Origin: Flammula alnicola
Taxonomy: Eukaryota > Basidiomycota > Agaricomycetes > Agaricales > Strophariaceae
Reading direction: 5' to 3'
NCBI GenBank assembly: GCA_015499995.1
Contig: JADNRV010000031.1
Location: forward strand, 186,001-250,000
DNA: 64,000 nucleotides
Part shown: piece after piece, positions 48,632 through 63,134 of the stretch
Position numbering within the stretch: the stretch's first letter is position 1
How the letters are laid out: each line of letters starts with the position of its first letter
Program-made: the position numbers and the translations under genes
Notes under the pieces: model-generated
Database searches by the model: none
Told to the model about the DNA's origin: nothing
What the model saw: only the letters and a program-made list of their open reading frames with translations

Positions 48632-51600
48632 TCAACGTCTCATACTACTAATACTATTGGATATCTCCACGAGCAAGGATTCAATCCTTCCCTGTCGTCT
48701 CTCTATGTCATCGAGGCGACTTGAAAATGCAGATTGTTCTGCATTCTCGCCAGTGGTATCCTCCATATCTCTGATCTCTTGAGCTGTTGCTGGTCCTGGA
48801 TGTTGCGTCGTCGGTTCCGGACTTTGTGTTCGCAATATTCCATGCTCAATCGAGGATTTCTTAGCCTGAGCATTGTGCAGAATGTTGGCGAAAGTTTCGG
48901 AGGTCGCACGTTTTTGCGAAGACTGCATGGAGGTCAATCGCCTTCTGGTCGCTGGGCCGTAGCTTACGCCTTGTACCACTGGGTAAGATTCTCGCATGCC
49001 GTCATCATCGACCAGAAGTGGGTTGAATACTTGAGCCAAAGGACTGAAAGTTTGGCCTTCGTTTCCACGATTCATCATCGAGTCGAGTCTTGCGCGAGGA
49101 ATCGCCTTCGGCGGCGATGAATGAGGAAATGGTCCCCCTCTTCGCATAGATGAGCCCGACAGTCTTCGCATCGAGGCTCCTGACAGACGACGCTCGTGTT
49201 GACTCGAGAAATCGTCATTATGGTCGCCGGTATCCAACGCACTGTCAAAATCTCCCTCGATATCGAAAACCTTGGATAATACGTAAATTAAGGCATCATT
49301 CGTCTTGACCTTGGCACTTACAGCATCGATGTCCGCTTCTGCACCTGCCAGCCCTTCAAAGAAATCTAGAGGGGATATATGTGAGACCAAAAAGATGGTT
49401 TAAAATCTGACTTACTCATTCTCGTCAGTGAGCGAGGGAGTGAATCAAAGACTTTTTCTGCCACATGAGCAACGGTTTCATAAAACGTGATTGTACCCGC
49501 GATTTTGGATTGTCTTTCATAAATTGAGATTGCCAAGAGGATCGGGAAGCTAGTCAACCTTTTCAAGCGAAGAACGTTGGTTTCTATGGCTGTATACAAT
49601 GGTAAGAATATTACCTGATCATAAAGACATTGACCTTGAGGATCCATCATCAACGATGGAGGATGGAAGAGAGAAAATACGTCGACATACCTTGTGGAAC
49701 CATCGCGGAGAAAGAATATAGCTCGCAGGCAACATTATGCAGAGGGCCACGAGGTTGACGGGAGGCTGATACGAAAACAAGAAATCTGCCTTGACTCTGA
49801 ATGGGACGTTCATTTGAGAGCAAAGAAACAACCACTAGAGGTATTCACCCTTCAATAGTCAACACGGCTTTACGGAACATTGCCTAGATGGAATCCCGAA
49901 TCGACAATGAGAAATGATGTAGAGCAAAGGAGAAGAGCCCTACTTCGGCAGCTGCATCCTCGTTGACAGATGCAAACGTATTGGAAAGGATCTATAGATA
50001 TGTTGGACCATGTATCTTTTGACAGACGAGGCTGAAACGCACAGATACAAGAACTAAAGGGAATGGAAAGATCAGTCATAAGAATACAAATATATGCACA
50101 CATGACGGACCAGTTAGCAAGAGGGTATTGCTCAGGCAAGCATATGTCACCATCAGAAGAGGCCCAAAGACTGGATGGAACTTGGCTAGAAGTCTGTCAG
50201 CGTCGTTGCTCAAGTGGGTATACAACAAATTGGCCAACTCACTTGCGTTGTCAAATCCAGCTGCATCAAGTCCAAACCATAAATCCAGCATCCACCAGGC
50301 GACTGTTCTGCGTGATTTCAGTCAAAACTTTACTCTTCTTAACAGGAAATACATACCCTGAACTATAGCTGTCACAGTCATCACGTTTAGCTTGTTAATC
50401 GACCTTCTCGTAAAGTACTTACGCGGCTGAATCACGACTGAGTCTGTAATATCACAGAGACGTCAGGCAATTTTTTCACGTAAAAACATTGAGTACTCAC
50501 GTCCAAAGCGCATATAAAAATCCACAAAAACAAAATGCAGCAATGACCATCAAAAACGTGAATTGCACGATCATCGCGCGCAATGCTAACACCAAAAGGT
50601 TGTCCTTGAAGGTGACAAAAGCCAATCTTCGAGGAAAAGATCAGACGAGGACCGAGGGTACAAAGATTCTGCGCATACCGAGGGAACATGAGGCAAGCAA
50701 TCAAAGCAAGAACATCGATTCCTAGAACACGGGCCCAGCGCTCTGGAGGTTGATTAGTTGGATAGCTGGATGACGAATATAAGAGAGAGAGAAAGCTCAC
50801 CATGGTGATACACTCCATACAGTCGAAGAAAACCATATATGAAAAAGGTAGTTACTGATTATATCGATGAGTAGGAAATCCATGACGGCAAAGGTATCAA
50901 CGAACTGAAAGCCAAATCAAATCCATTCTTCAGGATAGTTAGCGACTGTTGATTTTTTTTTCTGAAAGAGCGCGCACCCATGTTCCCTTGAAATAGACTG
51001 TAAAATAAAATTGAGGGTTTATCCGGCATTTCTAAGGAGAAATATATGACCTTTGATTCCGTGTTCTTGCATGGCCGCGAATTTTTCGAGGGTAAAACCA
51101 AGTCCATATGACATGAAGGAGATTTCCCAGACATTGAGTCTGTCACTCTCATTGAATTCAAGGGCGATGACGAATAGTATAAATAGAATGAGGAAGCTAT
51201 CAACCCGTGTCAAAACAGATAAATTAACATAACACTTGCGGAACACTTACTTGAGATATTCAAGAACAGAGCGTATGGAAGGGACCTTTAAGCTGCAAAG
51301 ATTGAGGACGAATCGGAGCAAAGAGTTGCTATGATGTCACGAACCGATAATGGTCAAGGAGAGGCGCTTTATGTGGGTCATAGAAATGAATTGGAGTTCG
51401 TTTGTACGTCTGAATAGAAGAATTAGAAGTTACAGACAGGGCTTTCTGTAGACCCACATCAGAAAGGATAGAGTGGCTGCTTTCAGCTTGATAGACGCAT
51501 TTTCCGCTAGGTCCAAAAATATGAGGGCGCCCGAGTTAACAGGTTCAGGTATTTTACTTACGACCAGATTGCATTAATAACTTTTTGACAAGCCGAACTC

Positions 51601-52434
51601 TTGATGAACCGCTTCGCCTTTCCGAGTATAGCCATCTCAATGGCATTACCAACCCGTTCTTCCAAGTCGTCATCCCTTTCTTCTCTTGCTTGAGCAATCA
51701 AGGCTGGATCGGCGCCAGAATATACAAGCCAACTTGTCGTGAGCGATATGGTAAGCTTGAGGAGGTTGTTGCCGTTGGCTCGGAAAATCCGTGTCGCAAG
51801 AATTTCGCAGAGGTGGGCTCTGGAGCGGGATATTGTGGTTGTGGTCAAATTCTCGTCTCGATCGAAATGAACGCGGTTGATCAAGCAGCAAAATACGACA
51901 GACAGATTGCCCTCTCGTTGGATTGCAAGGTATTTCTCCACCAGAGGGCGTACGAGTGTATACGTGAGATCTGGAGAGGTCAACTTTGGGATCGTTAGAG
52001 CTCGGAAGTGGAGATACAAGTTGGGACTTATACAACACTCACTGCTTCATAACTCAGAGGCGTATCTTTAACAGCGTGTCAGGAATATCGGCATGCACAA
52101 GATGTAAGGACGACTTGACCTATATAGTGCTGTGAACAAGGAGAACAATTAGACCATTTTTTAAGACAAATGCTGTTGAGAATGGCACTCAAGGCCCATT
52201 CCCAGCTGTCTACACAACTCACCATAATGTCCTACTCTTACGATAAGTCTCCGCGCTTTCACGAGGCACTGAGAGAAACGTACTGCTCTTAACATATGAA
52301 TTATGGGGTATACAGACGTGGCTTCGACATCTTCACTGTATTCTGTGTTAACGCTACACAAAGCTACCAATGGGAGCATATGCAACTGACCAGTGCTGCA
52401 ATAATGGTTGAAGTTCAGGCTGGGATTCCGACAT
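48632..52434 (-). CDS. yvc1: Vacuolar TRP-type calcium channel Yvc1
   Basis: A multi-exon minus-strand gene starting near 52434 (MSESQPELQPLLQH, then EDVEATSVYPIIHMLRA) and ending at 48632. Channel features in order are LTYTLVRPLVEKYLAIQREG, the membrane segments LILFILFVIALEFNESDRLN and LGIDVLALIACLMFPR, a pore-side piece MLDLWFGLDAAGFDNA with FHPVFGPLLMVTYACLSNTL, VKADFLFSYQPPVNLVALC, then AHVAEKVFDSLPRSLTRM and FFEGLAGAEADIDAVSAKV. The C-terminal cytosolic tail is Ser/Arg-rich and ends in a short coiled coil (SRLDDIERRQGRIESLLVEI). Yvc1 releases Ca2+ from the vacuole under osmotic stress. The first few exons (about 52434-52040) could not be joined with certainty. Confidence 0.88.
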
Positions 52435-52874
52435 GGTAGTGTTACGAAGAGAGGCAAAGGGGCATTAGAATGGAACAAGTAACTGGCAATAAGAAGGATG
52501 GGCGCGAGGAAAATGTCAGTAGTCAGAACTTTATCCCAATGATCACTGTTATGATGAAGCAACCGCAAAATCCCCTCACCTTCGGCTTGTTTTCTTAGAG
52601 CTGGTTATGCGACTTCAAAGAACCACCGTATAAATTTACGCGCTTTCTGGGCAGTGTTGTATGGAAAAGTAAGGTTGAGGTCGCCCAGTGGTAATGCAAG
52701 TGAGCGCAACCAGCACGTTGTGGTTGCAGGATGTAGAAGCCAGGAACGAGTGGTGGGAGCGTGAATTATATCTCCGACGCACGCGTTGTCGCGTTGCGGG
52801 GCTTTGGTACAAGACACCTGACCTGCTTTGGCGCCATCATCACCGACAGCTCTCCTCTCGTCCCCTCAGGCAGA
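52435..52874. promoter_or_regulatory. Divergent promoter region of yvc1 and the APSES factor gene
   Basis: The 440 bp between two head-to-head genes must hold both promoters. It contains the MCB site described separately, an ACGCGC half-like site at 52638-52643 and no obvious TATA box. Some yvc1 5' UTR probably lies at its left end. Confidence 0.5.
52781..52786. promoter_or_regulatory. MCB element ACGCGT in the APSES-factor promoter
   Basis: A perfect MluI cell-cycle box, the site bound by MBF (Mbp1-Swi6), lies about 90 bp upstream of the start codon of the gene that encodes an MBF-type DNA-binding protein. The context GACGCACGCGTTGTCGCGTT is dense in CGCG words. A second ACGCGT lies in intron 2 (53229-53234). 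This suggests autoregulation, which is inference. Confidence 0.5.
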
Positions 52875-55755
52875 ATGCAGGCAGGTCCAAGAGCCCCGGG
52901 AAGCACCCAGCCTCCAGTAAAAATATACAACGCCGTATATTCCTCAGTTCAGGTAATTTCCTTCACTCATTATTAGCCCTAGCCTTGTGACACGGTCGCG
53001 TCATACCGCAGGTCTACGAATGTATGGTTCGGGGCATCGCCGTTATGCGGAGAAGAAACGATTCGTACGTGAACGCGACACAGATTCTCAAAGTCGCAGG
53101 GGTGGACAAAGGACGTCGGACGAAGATCCTCGAGAAAGAAATTTTGCCTGGGAAACACGAGATTGTGCAAGGGGGATATGGTAAATACCAGGGAACATGG
53201 TGCGTATTATCAATTGTCAGGAGAGAAAACGCGTAAATAATCGTTCCCTTTTATTCTCCTTAGGATTCCTTTGGAGAGAGGCCGTGACATCGCACTTCAA
53301 TACGGAGTGGCTCCATTATTATCGCCTTTATTCGATTTCACCCCGAGCACTTCTTCATTAGGCGCACTTCCCGTCAGCACACCCGCCGGTACAGCCTCTC
53401 CTCGTCCATTGTCAGCCTCCTCGTCGTATTCCAGCATTGGACCTACAGGCAACTATATGGCGGCTTTGCCCTCCGCGCTTGCCCCGCCTCCCATCATGCC
53501 CGGGTCTGCTCTCCGTCTACTCAACCAAGGCAGAGCGCAAGGACTGTTCACCCCTTCAACTTCTGGCCTTTCAGCCTTGGCTCAAGGTCGCCCGCCTGGC
53601 TTTGGGTCGCCTGGCCCTTATCAACAAGGAGGTTACAGTCAATCACCTCAGCCTCAGCCCCAACCGTCGCAGACACCTCCACCAACTACAAGCTTGAAGA
53701 GACATCGTTCCGAAGCTGATGTAGACACATTGAGTGGCGGACACCCAGGTTAGCAACAATTTACCGTTGCATTATTCCGACTTACCTTAAATATTTCCCA
53801 GAATTCTTGCAAGCGGACCGGTCGAGACCGCCTTCCGCCAACTCTCAAAGGAATGGCGATGAAAACCCTTCGCCTGCCAAACGTCCTCGTACAGACTCAG
53901 TAGCACAAGAAGGCCCTTCCTCGCAACCAGCGAGCTGGCAACCTTCCTCACGAACGCCAATAAGTTCCACCATTCCCTCTAACTCTCAGCAAACCTTTAA
54001 CGGTACCCCTCGACCGTCCAGTTCTATGTCTATTACCAACGGTGCTACAGGGAAACCGACAAGTCGATCTCCTGAACTTGACGTCCACAAGGTCCGGTTG
54101 GCTTCTAAACCCATTATGCCACGCGCCGGCGAGCCTGTATCTCACTATAAGGACAGTAGAAGAGCAGCCATAGTCGCTGCAATATGCCAACGTGATGAAG
54201 CTGGGCCTGTTCTTGACTTGCTTCGAGAAATTTCAACAGACCCATCTAATCCTGAAACTCCATCGCAATCGTTTGATATAGACACGGTCTTAGACGACCA
54301 AGGACACACGGCTCTACATCTCGCTGCTAGTCTTGGAAGACAACAGATAGTCGACGCGCTAAAAACGCAAGGCGCTGATATACATCGGGGCAACTTCCTC
54401 GGAGAAACGCCGCTCATCAGAGCCTGTCTCGCCACACATAATGCAGACCAGCAATCTTTCGGTACCCTTGTCGTCGCACTTCATCCTTCAATACGGACCT
54501 TGGATACGTCGCGGAAATCTGTCATACACCACATTGTTTCTCTGGCAGGTGTTAAAGGCCGCGCTGTGGCTGCTCGATATTACCTAGATCAAATTTTCCT
54601 ATGGATTGCACAACAGCAAGGAGGCGATTTCCGTTCCATTGTAGACTTGCAAGATGAGCACGGAGATACCGCCCTGAATATCGCTGCACGAGTAGGAAAT
54701 CGCAGTCTAGTCAGGACTCTGTTGGATGTCGGCGCAAACCGATTACTACCGAACAAATTGGGTCTACGACCGGGTGACTTTGGAGTTGAAACTGAGGTAA
54801 CAATTACAGTTTTCTGAGTTTATAGTTTGGATTTTCATTCACTCTTCTAGGAACTGAGTGGCGGCCCTCGAGCAGAAGATATATTATATTCATTGCGTTC
54901 TGGACCTCCTGCACCCGTTCAGAAAAGTCAAGACGTGATAGCTGGTGCGCTACTATGCTTCATTTGCTATCTCTTCAATCCTAATATTTTCCTAGATATG
55001 ACCGCAATGATTCAAGGCCTAAGTGCTGAATTCCAAGGAGAAATTAAGACTAAGCAAGACTCGCTCGATGTGACACAAGCCCACCTTCGCGCAGCAACCC
55101 GCGAGCTGTCCGAACAACGTAAACAAATCCAGGCATGGCAAGCGCGCTGTGGAGAACTCGACCAAGTTAACCAACGCGTGCGGAATGTCGAGAAGGCCAT
55201 CATTGATGAAGACCAGTTCGACTGGACAGGCAGGACGGACCTTGACGGAAACGATGCCCGCGGATCCGCCGGACCTGCTTTCCAGTACCGAGGAGCCAGC
55301 TCAACGATGATCGGCATCGGAGGCTCGGTGGATATCTCATTTAGCGTTGACTCCGAGCCGCCATTACCGACGACGGATTCAGTGGCGACATTAATTAAAT
55401 TGAGGAGGTTGAAGGCGTGGCATATGCGGATGGAGAAGCTTGTCGAGGCTAGACTAAAAGGTCTGCAAGGTGCTACTGCAGAAAAGGAGTATCAGTGCAA
55501 GAAGATTGTTGCACTATGTACTGGTCTTCCAATCGACAAAGTGGAAGATGTGAGTAGCATTGACCTGATTAAAGAGGCCAATATTCTGACTTTTCCTAGA
55601 TGTTGGAAAATCTGGTCATCGCTGTTGAAAGTGAGGCCCAGATCGTTGATCTCGGTCGCGTCTCCGGCTTCATGCAAAAGGTTCGCTATTGTTGTCCTCG
55701 CCCACATCTTTCTCGTTTAAAACATTCTTTCTAGGTTCGGGATGGCATTATTTAG
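52875..55755 (+). CDS. mbp1: APSES/KilA-N transcription factor with ankyrin repeats (MBF/SBF type, Mbp1/Swi4-like)
   Basis: Eight exons (52875-52952, 53012-53199, 53264-53748, 53802-54796, 54851-54944, 54996-55549, 55600-55680, 55735-55755) give 831 residues. The N-terminal APSES DNA-binding domain (about residues 13-105) has [40 protein letters not shown] and KYQGTWIPLERG. A long Ser/Pro-rich linker follows, then ankyrin repeats ([40 protein letters not shown]), then a coiled-coil-like region and a helical tail. This is the layout of the MBF/SBF subunits that drive G1/S genes. The last exon is only 21 nt. The gene is divergent from yvc1 and ends 96 bp from prp4. The family is certain. Mbp1 versus Swi4 orthology is not settled. 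Confidence 0.92.
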
Positions 55756-55851
55756 TCCTCTCGTGTCCCCTCGTATAGTCACACCTGCACATCGCTGTAT
55801 ATCACAACACACATGGTCGTTATTTAAATGGTTTAGTACATTAATTTACAA

Positions 55852-57782
55852 CTACACATCCTCGGGAGCAAAAAGTTGGAAATTTCGGTTATATGTTCCC
55901 GATACAAGCATTTTACCATCACTGGAAATATCCACTGACATCACTTTGCCAGCATCTGTTGTTAATCTCTTCAACAGCTGCCAGTCGTCGGCACTCCATA
56001 GTTTGACGAAGCCATCATATCCTGAGCTGGCGAAGAACAGCCCGGAACGATATCGCCATTCTTCTTCTGCAGCTGCGTACTCCTTCTCTGGAGAGTCAGG
56101 TCTTGATTCGTCCTCGCCCGTGCCGTTCATGTGCACATCCGAAGGGACGTGCTTGAAATAAATATCGTTCGCGTGGAAAAACCTGACATCCGAAACATTC
56201 GAGACGTGTGCAGGGATGGTATAAATGGATTTGATAGCGCGCATATCCCATATGCGTATGGTATCATCCCCAGCACCTGTAGCCACTTGATACCTGCAAA
56301 AAGGGGCATGAGTGAATGCTAACCATAAAGATGGAGAGAACATCCGAACCCATTTGGCGAGAAAGCCGTTGCAAATATTGCCTGAATATGGCCATCGAGA
56401 ACCATCGCCGTCTTCCCTGTTCTTAAATCCCAGATGCGGCCAATGGCATCAAGCCCTCTATAAAAGCACAATGCACTCAGATTATTTCTGGATGATAAAA
56501 ACTCTGAAGACTAACCCAGATGCGACCAAAGCACCATCATTCTGGAACTCGACTGAATATACCTCTTTAGAGTGCCCTTCCTGTAGAAGGAGTTCTTTTG
56601 AAGTATTGACGTCCCATAGCCTCCATGTTGTATCAAAACTGGCACTAGCGACGTAATCTCCCGAAGGATGAAATGCAACGCGACAAACACGATCCTGATG
56701 TCCCTTCAGGACTGATAGAGGACTTTCACTGGATATTTTTTATGTGAGGGTACGGCATATATGAGCACGAAGAATATAACATACCTATTTATTGACCACA
56801 GATTCACGCTGCCTTCTCCGCCTCCACTGACTAGGTTGACAAGATCTGGACCTTGTGACAATGTTGCTTGAGGATGCCATGCAACGCCTCCAACACGGTC
56901 GCTATGCCCTCGTAAAGAACGAATGGGTGTGCAAGATGGTACATTCCATAACTTTACTGTACCCGACCAGCTGCCGGTGGCAAGGATTTTGTTGTTGGGT
57001 GCGAAACGGACTTGTGATATTGGCCGTTCGTCGCCAATTTGCGAACCCATATTGGAGAATTTCTGCAGCAGTTTGTGAGCTGCACGCGTCGCCCAGAAAG
57101 AAATAAAGACCTACTTTCACTTCTGCGAAGGCTTTCTTTCGAATGTCAACCACACGACCGAGATCCATTTTGCTATCTATTCGCTGTTGGGCGATCCGCT
57201 TTTGAGCTCTGCAAGGGAAGACAACAGAAAAGAGGCATTGTAAGCACCTTGTCTAGTTTGACCTATCGGTAGGAAAAATCCAACCTAGGAAGAGAATACT
57301 CTGCTATCCGCCTCCGTGCTTCCAAAAGTTCCAGGGAACCAGGCGAGTAGAATTCTTCTTCCTTGAATTTAGCAAGGTCGGTCGGGCTTCTCCAATAAGT
57401 TCAAGGTTTGCGTAGACGTACCTCTTCTTCGCTCTCTTCAGAAGATTCTTCGTCAACATGCATGGCTTCATCTCCTCGCGCCGCAGTTATTTGGGACAGG
57501 ACATAAATGAGACGGTCTCGTCGATCTGCAGCCTGTAAGAGGGTTTGACCCGGCGAAAAAAGGCAGAATGACTACACTTACTCGTTCTCCAAAAAGAGTT
57601 ATAGGTTCTCCAATCTCCCTTAGTCGAGCTTTGACGCGATTATCGTCCGTAGGGACTGCCATCGTCCGCGCTTTCTTCTTTCGTTCCAGTTCATCGAGTA
57701 TCACTTTGTTTTCGAGGCGAGCTCTCTCCGATCCCAAGTAGTTTCCATCGTCGATCAGCGTTTCAAGAGTAAGTTCCGCCAT
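55852..57782 (-). CDS. prp4: U4/U6 small nuclear ribonucleoprotein Prp4 (PRPF4), WD40 protein
   Basis: Read on the minus strand. Exon 1 (57782-57582) holds the SFM motif region ([20 protein letters not shown] then [10 protein letters not shown]), diagnostic for Prp4. Next come an acidic stretch, [20 protein letters not shown] and WD40 blades: [92 protein letters not shown] and [14 protein letters not shown]. Prp4 is part of the U4/U6.U5 tri-snRNP in splicing. Between the last blades there is an acidic insertion ([20 protein letters not shown]). Several short introns interrupt the gene. No breaks were seen. Confidence 0.93.
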
Positions 57783-58425
57783 GATTGGCCCCCACGATTT
57801 TAGCGAACTCGACAGGCAGTTAGGATTAGTGGCTGGAGCGAAGTCTACCAGAGTCTACCCGCACTTGAAATTCCCGACCCTATTTGGAATTTGTTTGGTC
57901 GAAGGAACTATTCCTAACAGAAACTAGTAAGTACTGCTTGCCAGCTCCGTTCCCTTCAATTGCAAGTTGTACATAGTTTCAGACAGTTGGCGGACATGTT
58001 CTGCATTTCTCCTCGGATGCGTTCAAGCTGATTTGCGATAACATGCTACACCCACGATGCTTCGAGTGTTTCTCGAGGCAACGCGTATGTGTGTTACTCG
58101 AATCAAATAACCCAGGCCCTCCATGTTCATCCGACGTTCTGCGTTACGATTATAATTTATATCACGTACCTATTATGTCTGCGTCTTTTTTGTAGGAGAT
58201 AGTTTGGTACCCTTCAATTGACCATTCTGTTTCTTTCACACCTCATCTTAAGAGATCGAGAAAAAGACCCAGGTGTGCCCTGCAAGCTGTTACATTCTAT
58301 GCGAAAGAAGGTTATGTTTTGTCAAGGTATCTTCAGAAATACCTACGTTTACCGTGACATTGCCCGGCAGTTCCACCAAGGCATGCAGGTCCACACAATC
58401 ACTGCTAAATTCCCAAAGCCCCATC
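57783..58425. other. Intergenic region between prp4 and F-box copy 5
   Basis: The prp4 promoter side (57783 to about 58200) shows no gene. From about 58270 the sequence is the conserved F-box 3' flank, read inverted, and matches the 3' flanks of copies 1 and 2 (for example GAAGGTTATGTTTTGTCAAG versus its reverse at 5790). Repeat R itself is not present here. Confidence 0.5.
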
Positions 58426-60043
58426 CTATGCCTCCAGGTCATACCAGCTTCTCAAGGCTCTCCCCTCATATGCATCTATAGCTTTCACCTGTACACACAT
58501 GTCATCGCCTGACACAGAACTTTCACGGACCACGCTCCACCAGCTGATCAAACCCTTAACTTCGTCGATTATCTTGCAGATGTCGATATGCTTCAGCGTT
58601 GGTATGTTCCTTGCATAGGAAAGCGCAATGGCCTGCGCTGTGAGCAAGGACTGGATTTCTGGACTTGTACCATCGCCTACTACAGACTCAGTCCCTCTGA
58701 GACTGAGGGAAACATATGCTAGGGGCACAGAAGCCAGGCTGCGAGGAACCTGGATGCACTGAGCGGAATTCAGTAACCTTCAAAAGTAACGGTGAATCGG
58801 ACACGAGTCTCACCCAGAGATCCAGCTCATCTGCGGCATTTACATCCAACGGAATAGCTAAATATGTCAAATGCGGTAGAGTGCGGCCCAAGGCCTTCCA
58901 CCAAGATAAAGGCTTGAGCTTACGGTGGGTGATCCTGCTGTGAGTGAAGTGGAGACTCTTTAGAAAAGGCACAGCTCGTGTTACCGCGAACGGAGGTGTA
59001 GCGTCGTCATCTTCAGGGGTCCAAATCGTGTCCACCACCACACGACGTAGATGACTGTGAGTAGCAGTGGAGTCAAGGAAAACGTGGAGGTCCTTGTATT
59101 GTCCCTTGATAGAAACCAGACTCGGAAATGAAACTTTGTGGGTTTGTGGAGGTGCATCGGGATGCGAGAACGGTGAGCCGCTAAAAATGAGGGTGCGCAA
59201 GGCCGGGAATGCACTTGCGAGGGCTGTTAGAGATACATCGCAGCATTCCAGAGTAAGTATCACGACGTTGGGGAAGATCACTGGAGTCTTGATTTCGTTG
59301 CGGCCTTCTTCCGATTCCTCGTCGTGCAGTAAGTTGCGCAGGTTACATGCACTGACATTGATCTCTGTCAAAGGCCCCCTGGTATGGAACAGAACGCTTC
59401 CCATTCCTTCGCCTGCGGTGAGCTCCAGCTGCTCCAAGTCATCGTGTACACTGAATTTGACTGTCTGCAAGTTGGTAACGTCTTTCCTCAAGTCCATCGC
59501 GTGCCCAAATTGATTTGAGGCAAGGAGTCCTACACTCCACAGGTCAATATAAGTGAGCCGGGGAAGGCTGAAGAGCGCGAGGGCAAAGTCAGGGGAATGA
59601 AAGGCAATTTCTTCTACCTTGCCTTCGATGACAATGGAGTGGAGGTTGGGCATGAGCGCCAAAGCACGTGTCAGAATAGGTGCCCAGGTGGATATGGGGT
59701 ATTCTTCCTTCTCTGCAAGAACAGGCGCGTCTTCAACCCATATGGTGGTGCAGAAGGCGAAATCCACTATTTCGAGTTTGATTATGTACCTGCCTGCGCC
59801 CAAAATCTCTGTTCGATGACCAACGTCGGCATCCTTGATGTTCCTTGATTGTGTGTTGTTGAGGATGAAATTCAGGAAGGTGAGGACCTGTTGAGGATTT
59901 CGATCGAGGGAGACCGTACGCAATAGATGAGGCAATGCAAGAACGCGGATATGGGAAGAGACAAGAGAAAGGACCGTGAGCGAGGATGTTGGACAAGCTT
60001 GAAGAATATGATCCAGCACGTCGTCTTTAGGAGTATTACCCAT
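58426..60043 (-). CDS. F-box-like/LRR-like protein, family copy 5 (dispersed, inverted)
   Basis: Minus-strand exons 60043-58814 and 58758-58426 give 520 residues, the longest of the family. The 55-nt intron (58813-58759, GTGAGA to CGCTCAG) is at the same codon as in the other copies. It is the most diverged member: MGNTPKDDVL at the start, FAFCTTIWVEDAPVLAEK near residue 100, an insertion HSRITHRKLKPLSWW near residue 380 and DLWVRLV before the splice site. The C-terminal exon ends RALRSWYDLEA as in copies 1, 2 and 4. Both exons are open. The neighbours (prp4 and the NDR kinase gene) are unrelated to it. Confidence 0.78.
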
Positions 60044-60054
60044 GTTTTGAAAAT

Positions 60055-60062
60055 GTCGCGAC
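60055..60062. promoter_or_regulatory. Palindrome GTCGCGAC upstream of F-box copy 5
   Basis: The same palindrome, 11 bp from the ATG on the minus strand, survives here although most of the further upstream sequence of this copy has diverged. It is the strongest hint that the site is kept. Confidence 0.42.
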
Positions 60063-60754
60063 TCGCAAAAGAGGACCTACGGGTGCGAGATCTAGAATCG
60101 AAGCGATATAGCTGAATCAGTGATGTGTACTTAGAGCAAAGATTTCAGAAGGTTGCAGACCGGAATTTGCGTACCGCCGTGACCCGTTGAACCTGCGAGC
60201 AACCTGCGAGTAACCTGAGCCTCTTTACCTTTACCCAATTTACCGCGACTTTGTCTTTGTCTTGCTGAATTCGCAATGGTTTTACATAAATGAGGTATCT
60301 TGCTGCTCTTTGGAGAACAATTGCCAGTTTTGAAAGAGAACAAGTACGATCAACATGCTTACGGATTATGTGTCCTGGCAAGCGATATTAACCCCTAAGT
60401 GTGGTAGAGCTGTCCGCGCTGCATGAGGCTTGTATGCTATTGAATAACTGTCCAGCACATCCAGATAGATATCTTTTCTGAGAAAAATACAAAGCCAGGG
60501 CGTTGTGTAAATGATACAATGCATAGAGGATTGGATGACCAGGAGTTCGTGGGACATCAGCCACCCATATTCAATTTTGAGATCGCCTGTCACTGGGCAA
60601 CCATTGCGAAGGTGGTAGATTGAGCACCACGCGCCTTTTCTATAAACCACTCACATTGTCTTTTGCTGTCTCTTGCTGCCTCCTTATTCACCGTTACGAA
60701 TACTGTTTTCTGGCCTTCATCGTCAGTCAGAACCCCCCTGAATTTTACATCTCA
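60063..60754. other. Intergenic region between F-box copy 5 and the NDR kinase gene
   Basis: A shared promoter region for two divergent genes. The first about 120 bp still matches other F-box upstream regions (GGTCTGCAACCTTCTG read inverted). The rest shows no gene or repeat. A nearby tandem-like CTGCGAGCAACCTGCGAGTA occurs at about 60193. Confidence 0.45.
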
Positions 60755-62602
<1,848 letters not shown>

Positions 62603-63134
62603 GAAGGACTTGGCTTTCTTGGGGTGCGTTTTTATTATTCTCAATTTCTCTTCTATCAATTTGACTAATATTGGTGCTTGCCTACAGATTCACATTCAAA
62701 CGCTTCACTGGTGGAGCACAAGCATCGGGATAGATATCGGTGTCTATCGTTGTACAATATCTATCCCCTTTTTTCTTACCTGGAAGATGGTTTCATACCG
62801 TTGATTATCTACCAATATCACAACTAATCGCAAAGCAATCACGTTCACTGTCGTTACCCCTTTTTCAAGTGACGAGAAGTTGTGAAGGTGACGTCGGCCC
62901 GCCGTCCCGCTTGCTGCCGGTTTGTCGAACTTGCATGCTCCTGATGTCCTCCTGACCAGTATCTTCCACAATGAAAATGTGGGATTCTTTGCGATTTCTC
63001 AGAGAGTATAGGGTGCTCTTAATGGCCGAATTCTCCTAACCGGATCTTCAGCTCTTCCCTGCATCTGTGCCCAGAACTCTTATTGCTTGCCATTCAAAAA
63101 ACCTCTTTTCCAATCGCACCCTCTAACTTTTGAA
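62603..63134. other. NDR kinase 3' end and promoter of the dehydrogenase gene
   Basis: The expected last exon of the kinase (FTFKRFTGGAQASG, about 62688-62730) is still recognisable after an intron at about 62624, so the coding remnant extends to about 62735. After that there is no gene until 63135. The last 100 bp is the probable promoter of the dehydrogenase. Confidence 0.55.
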
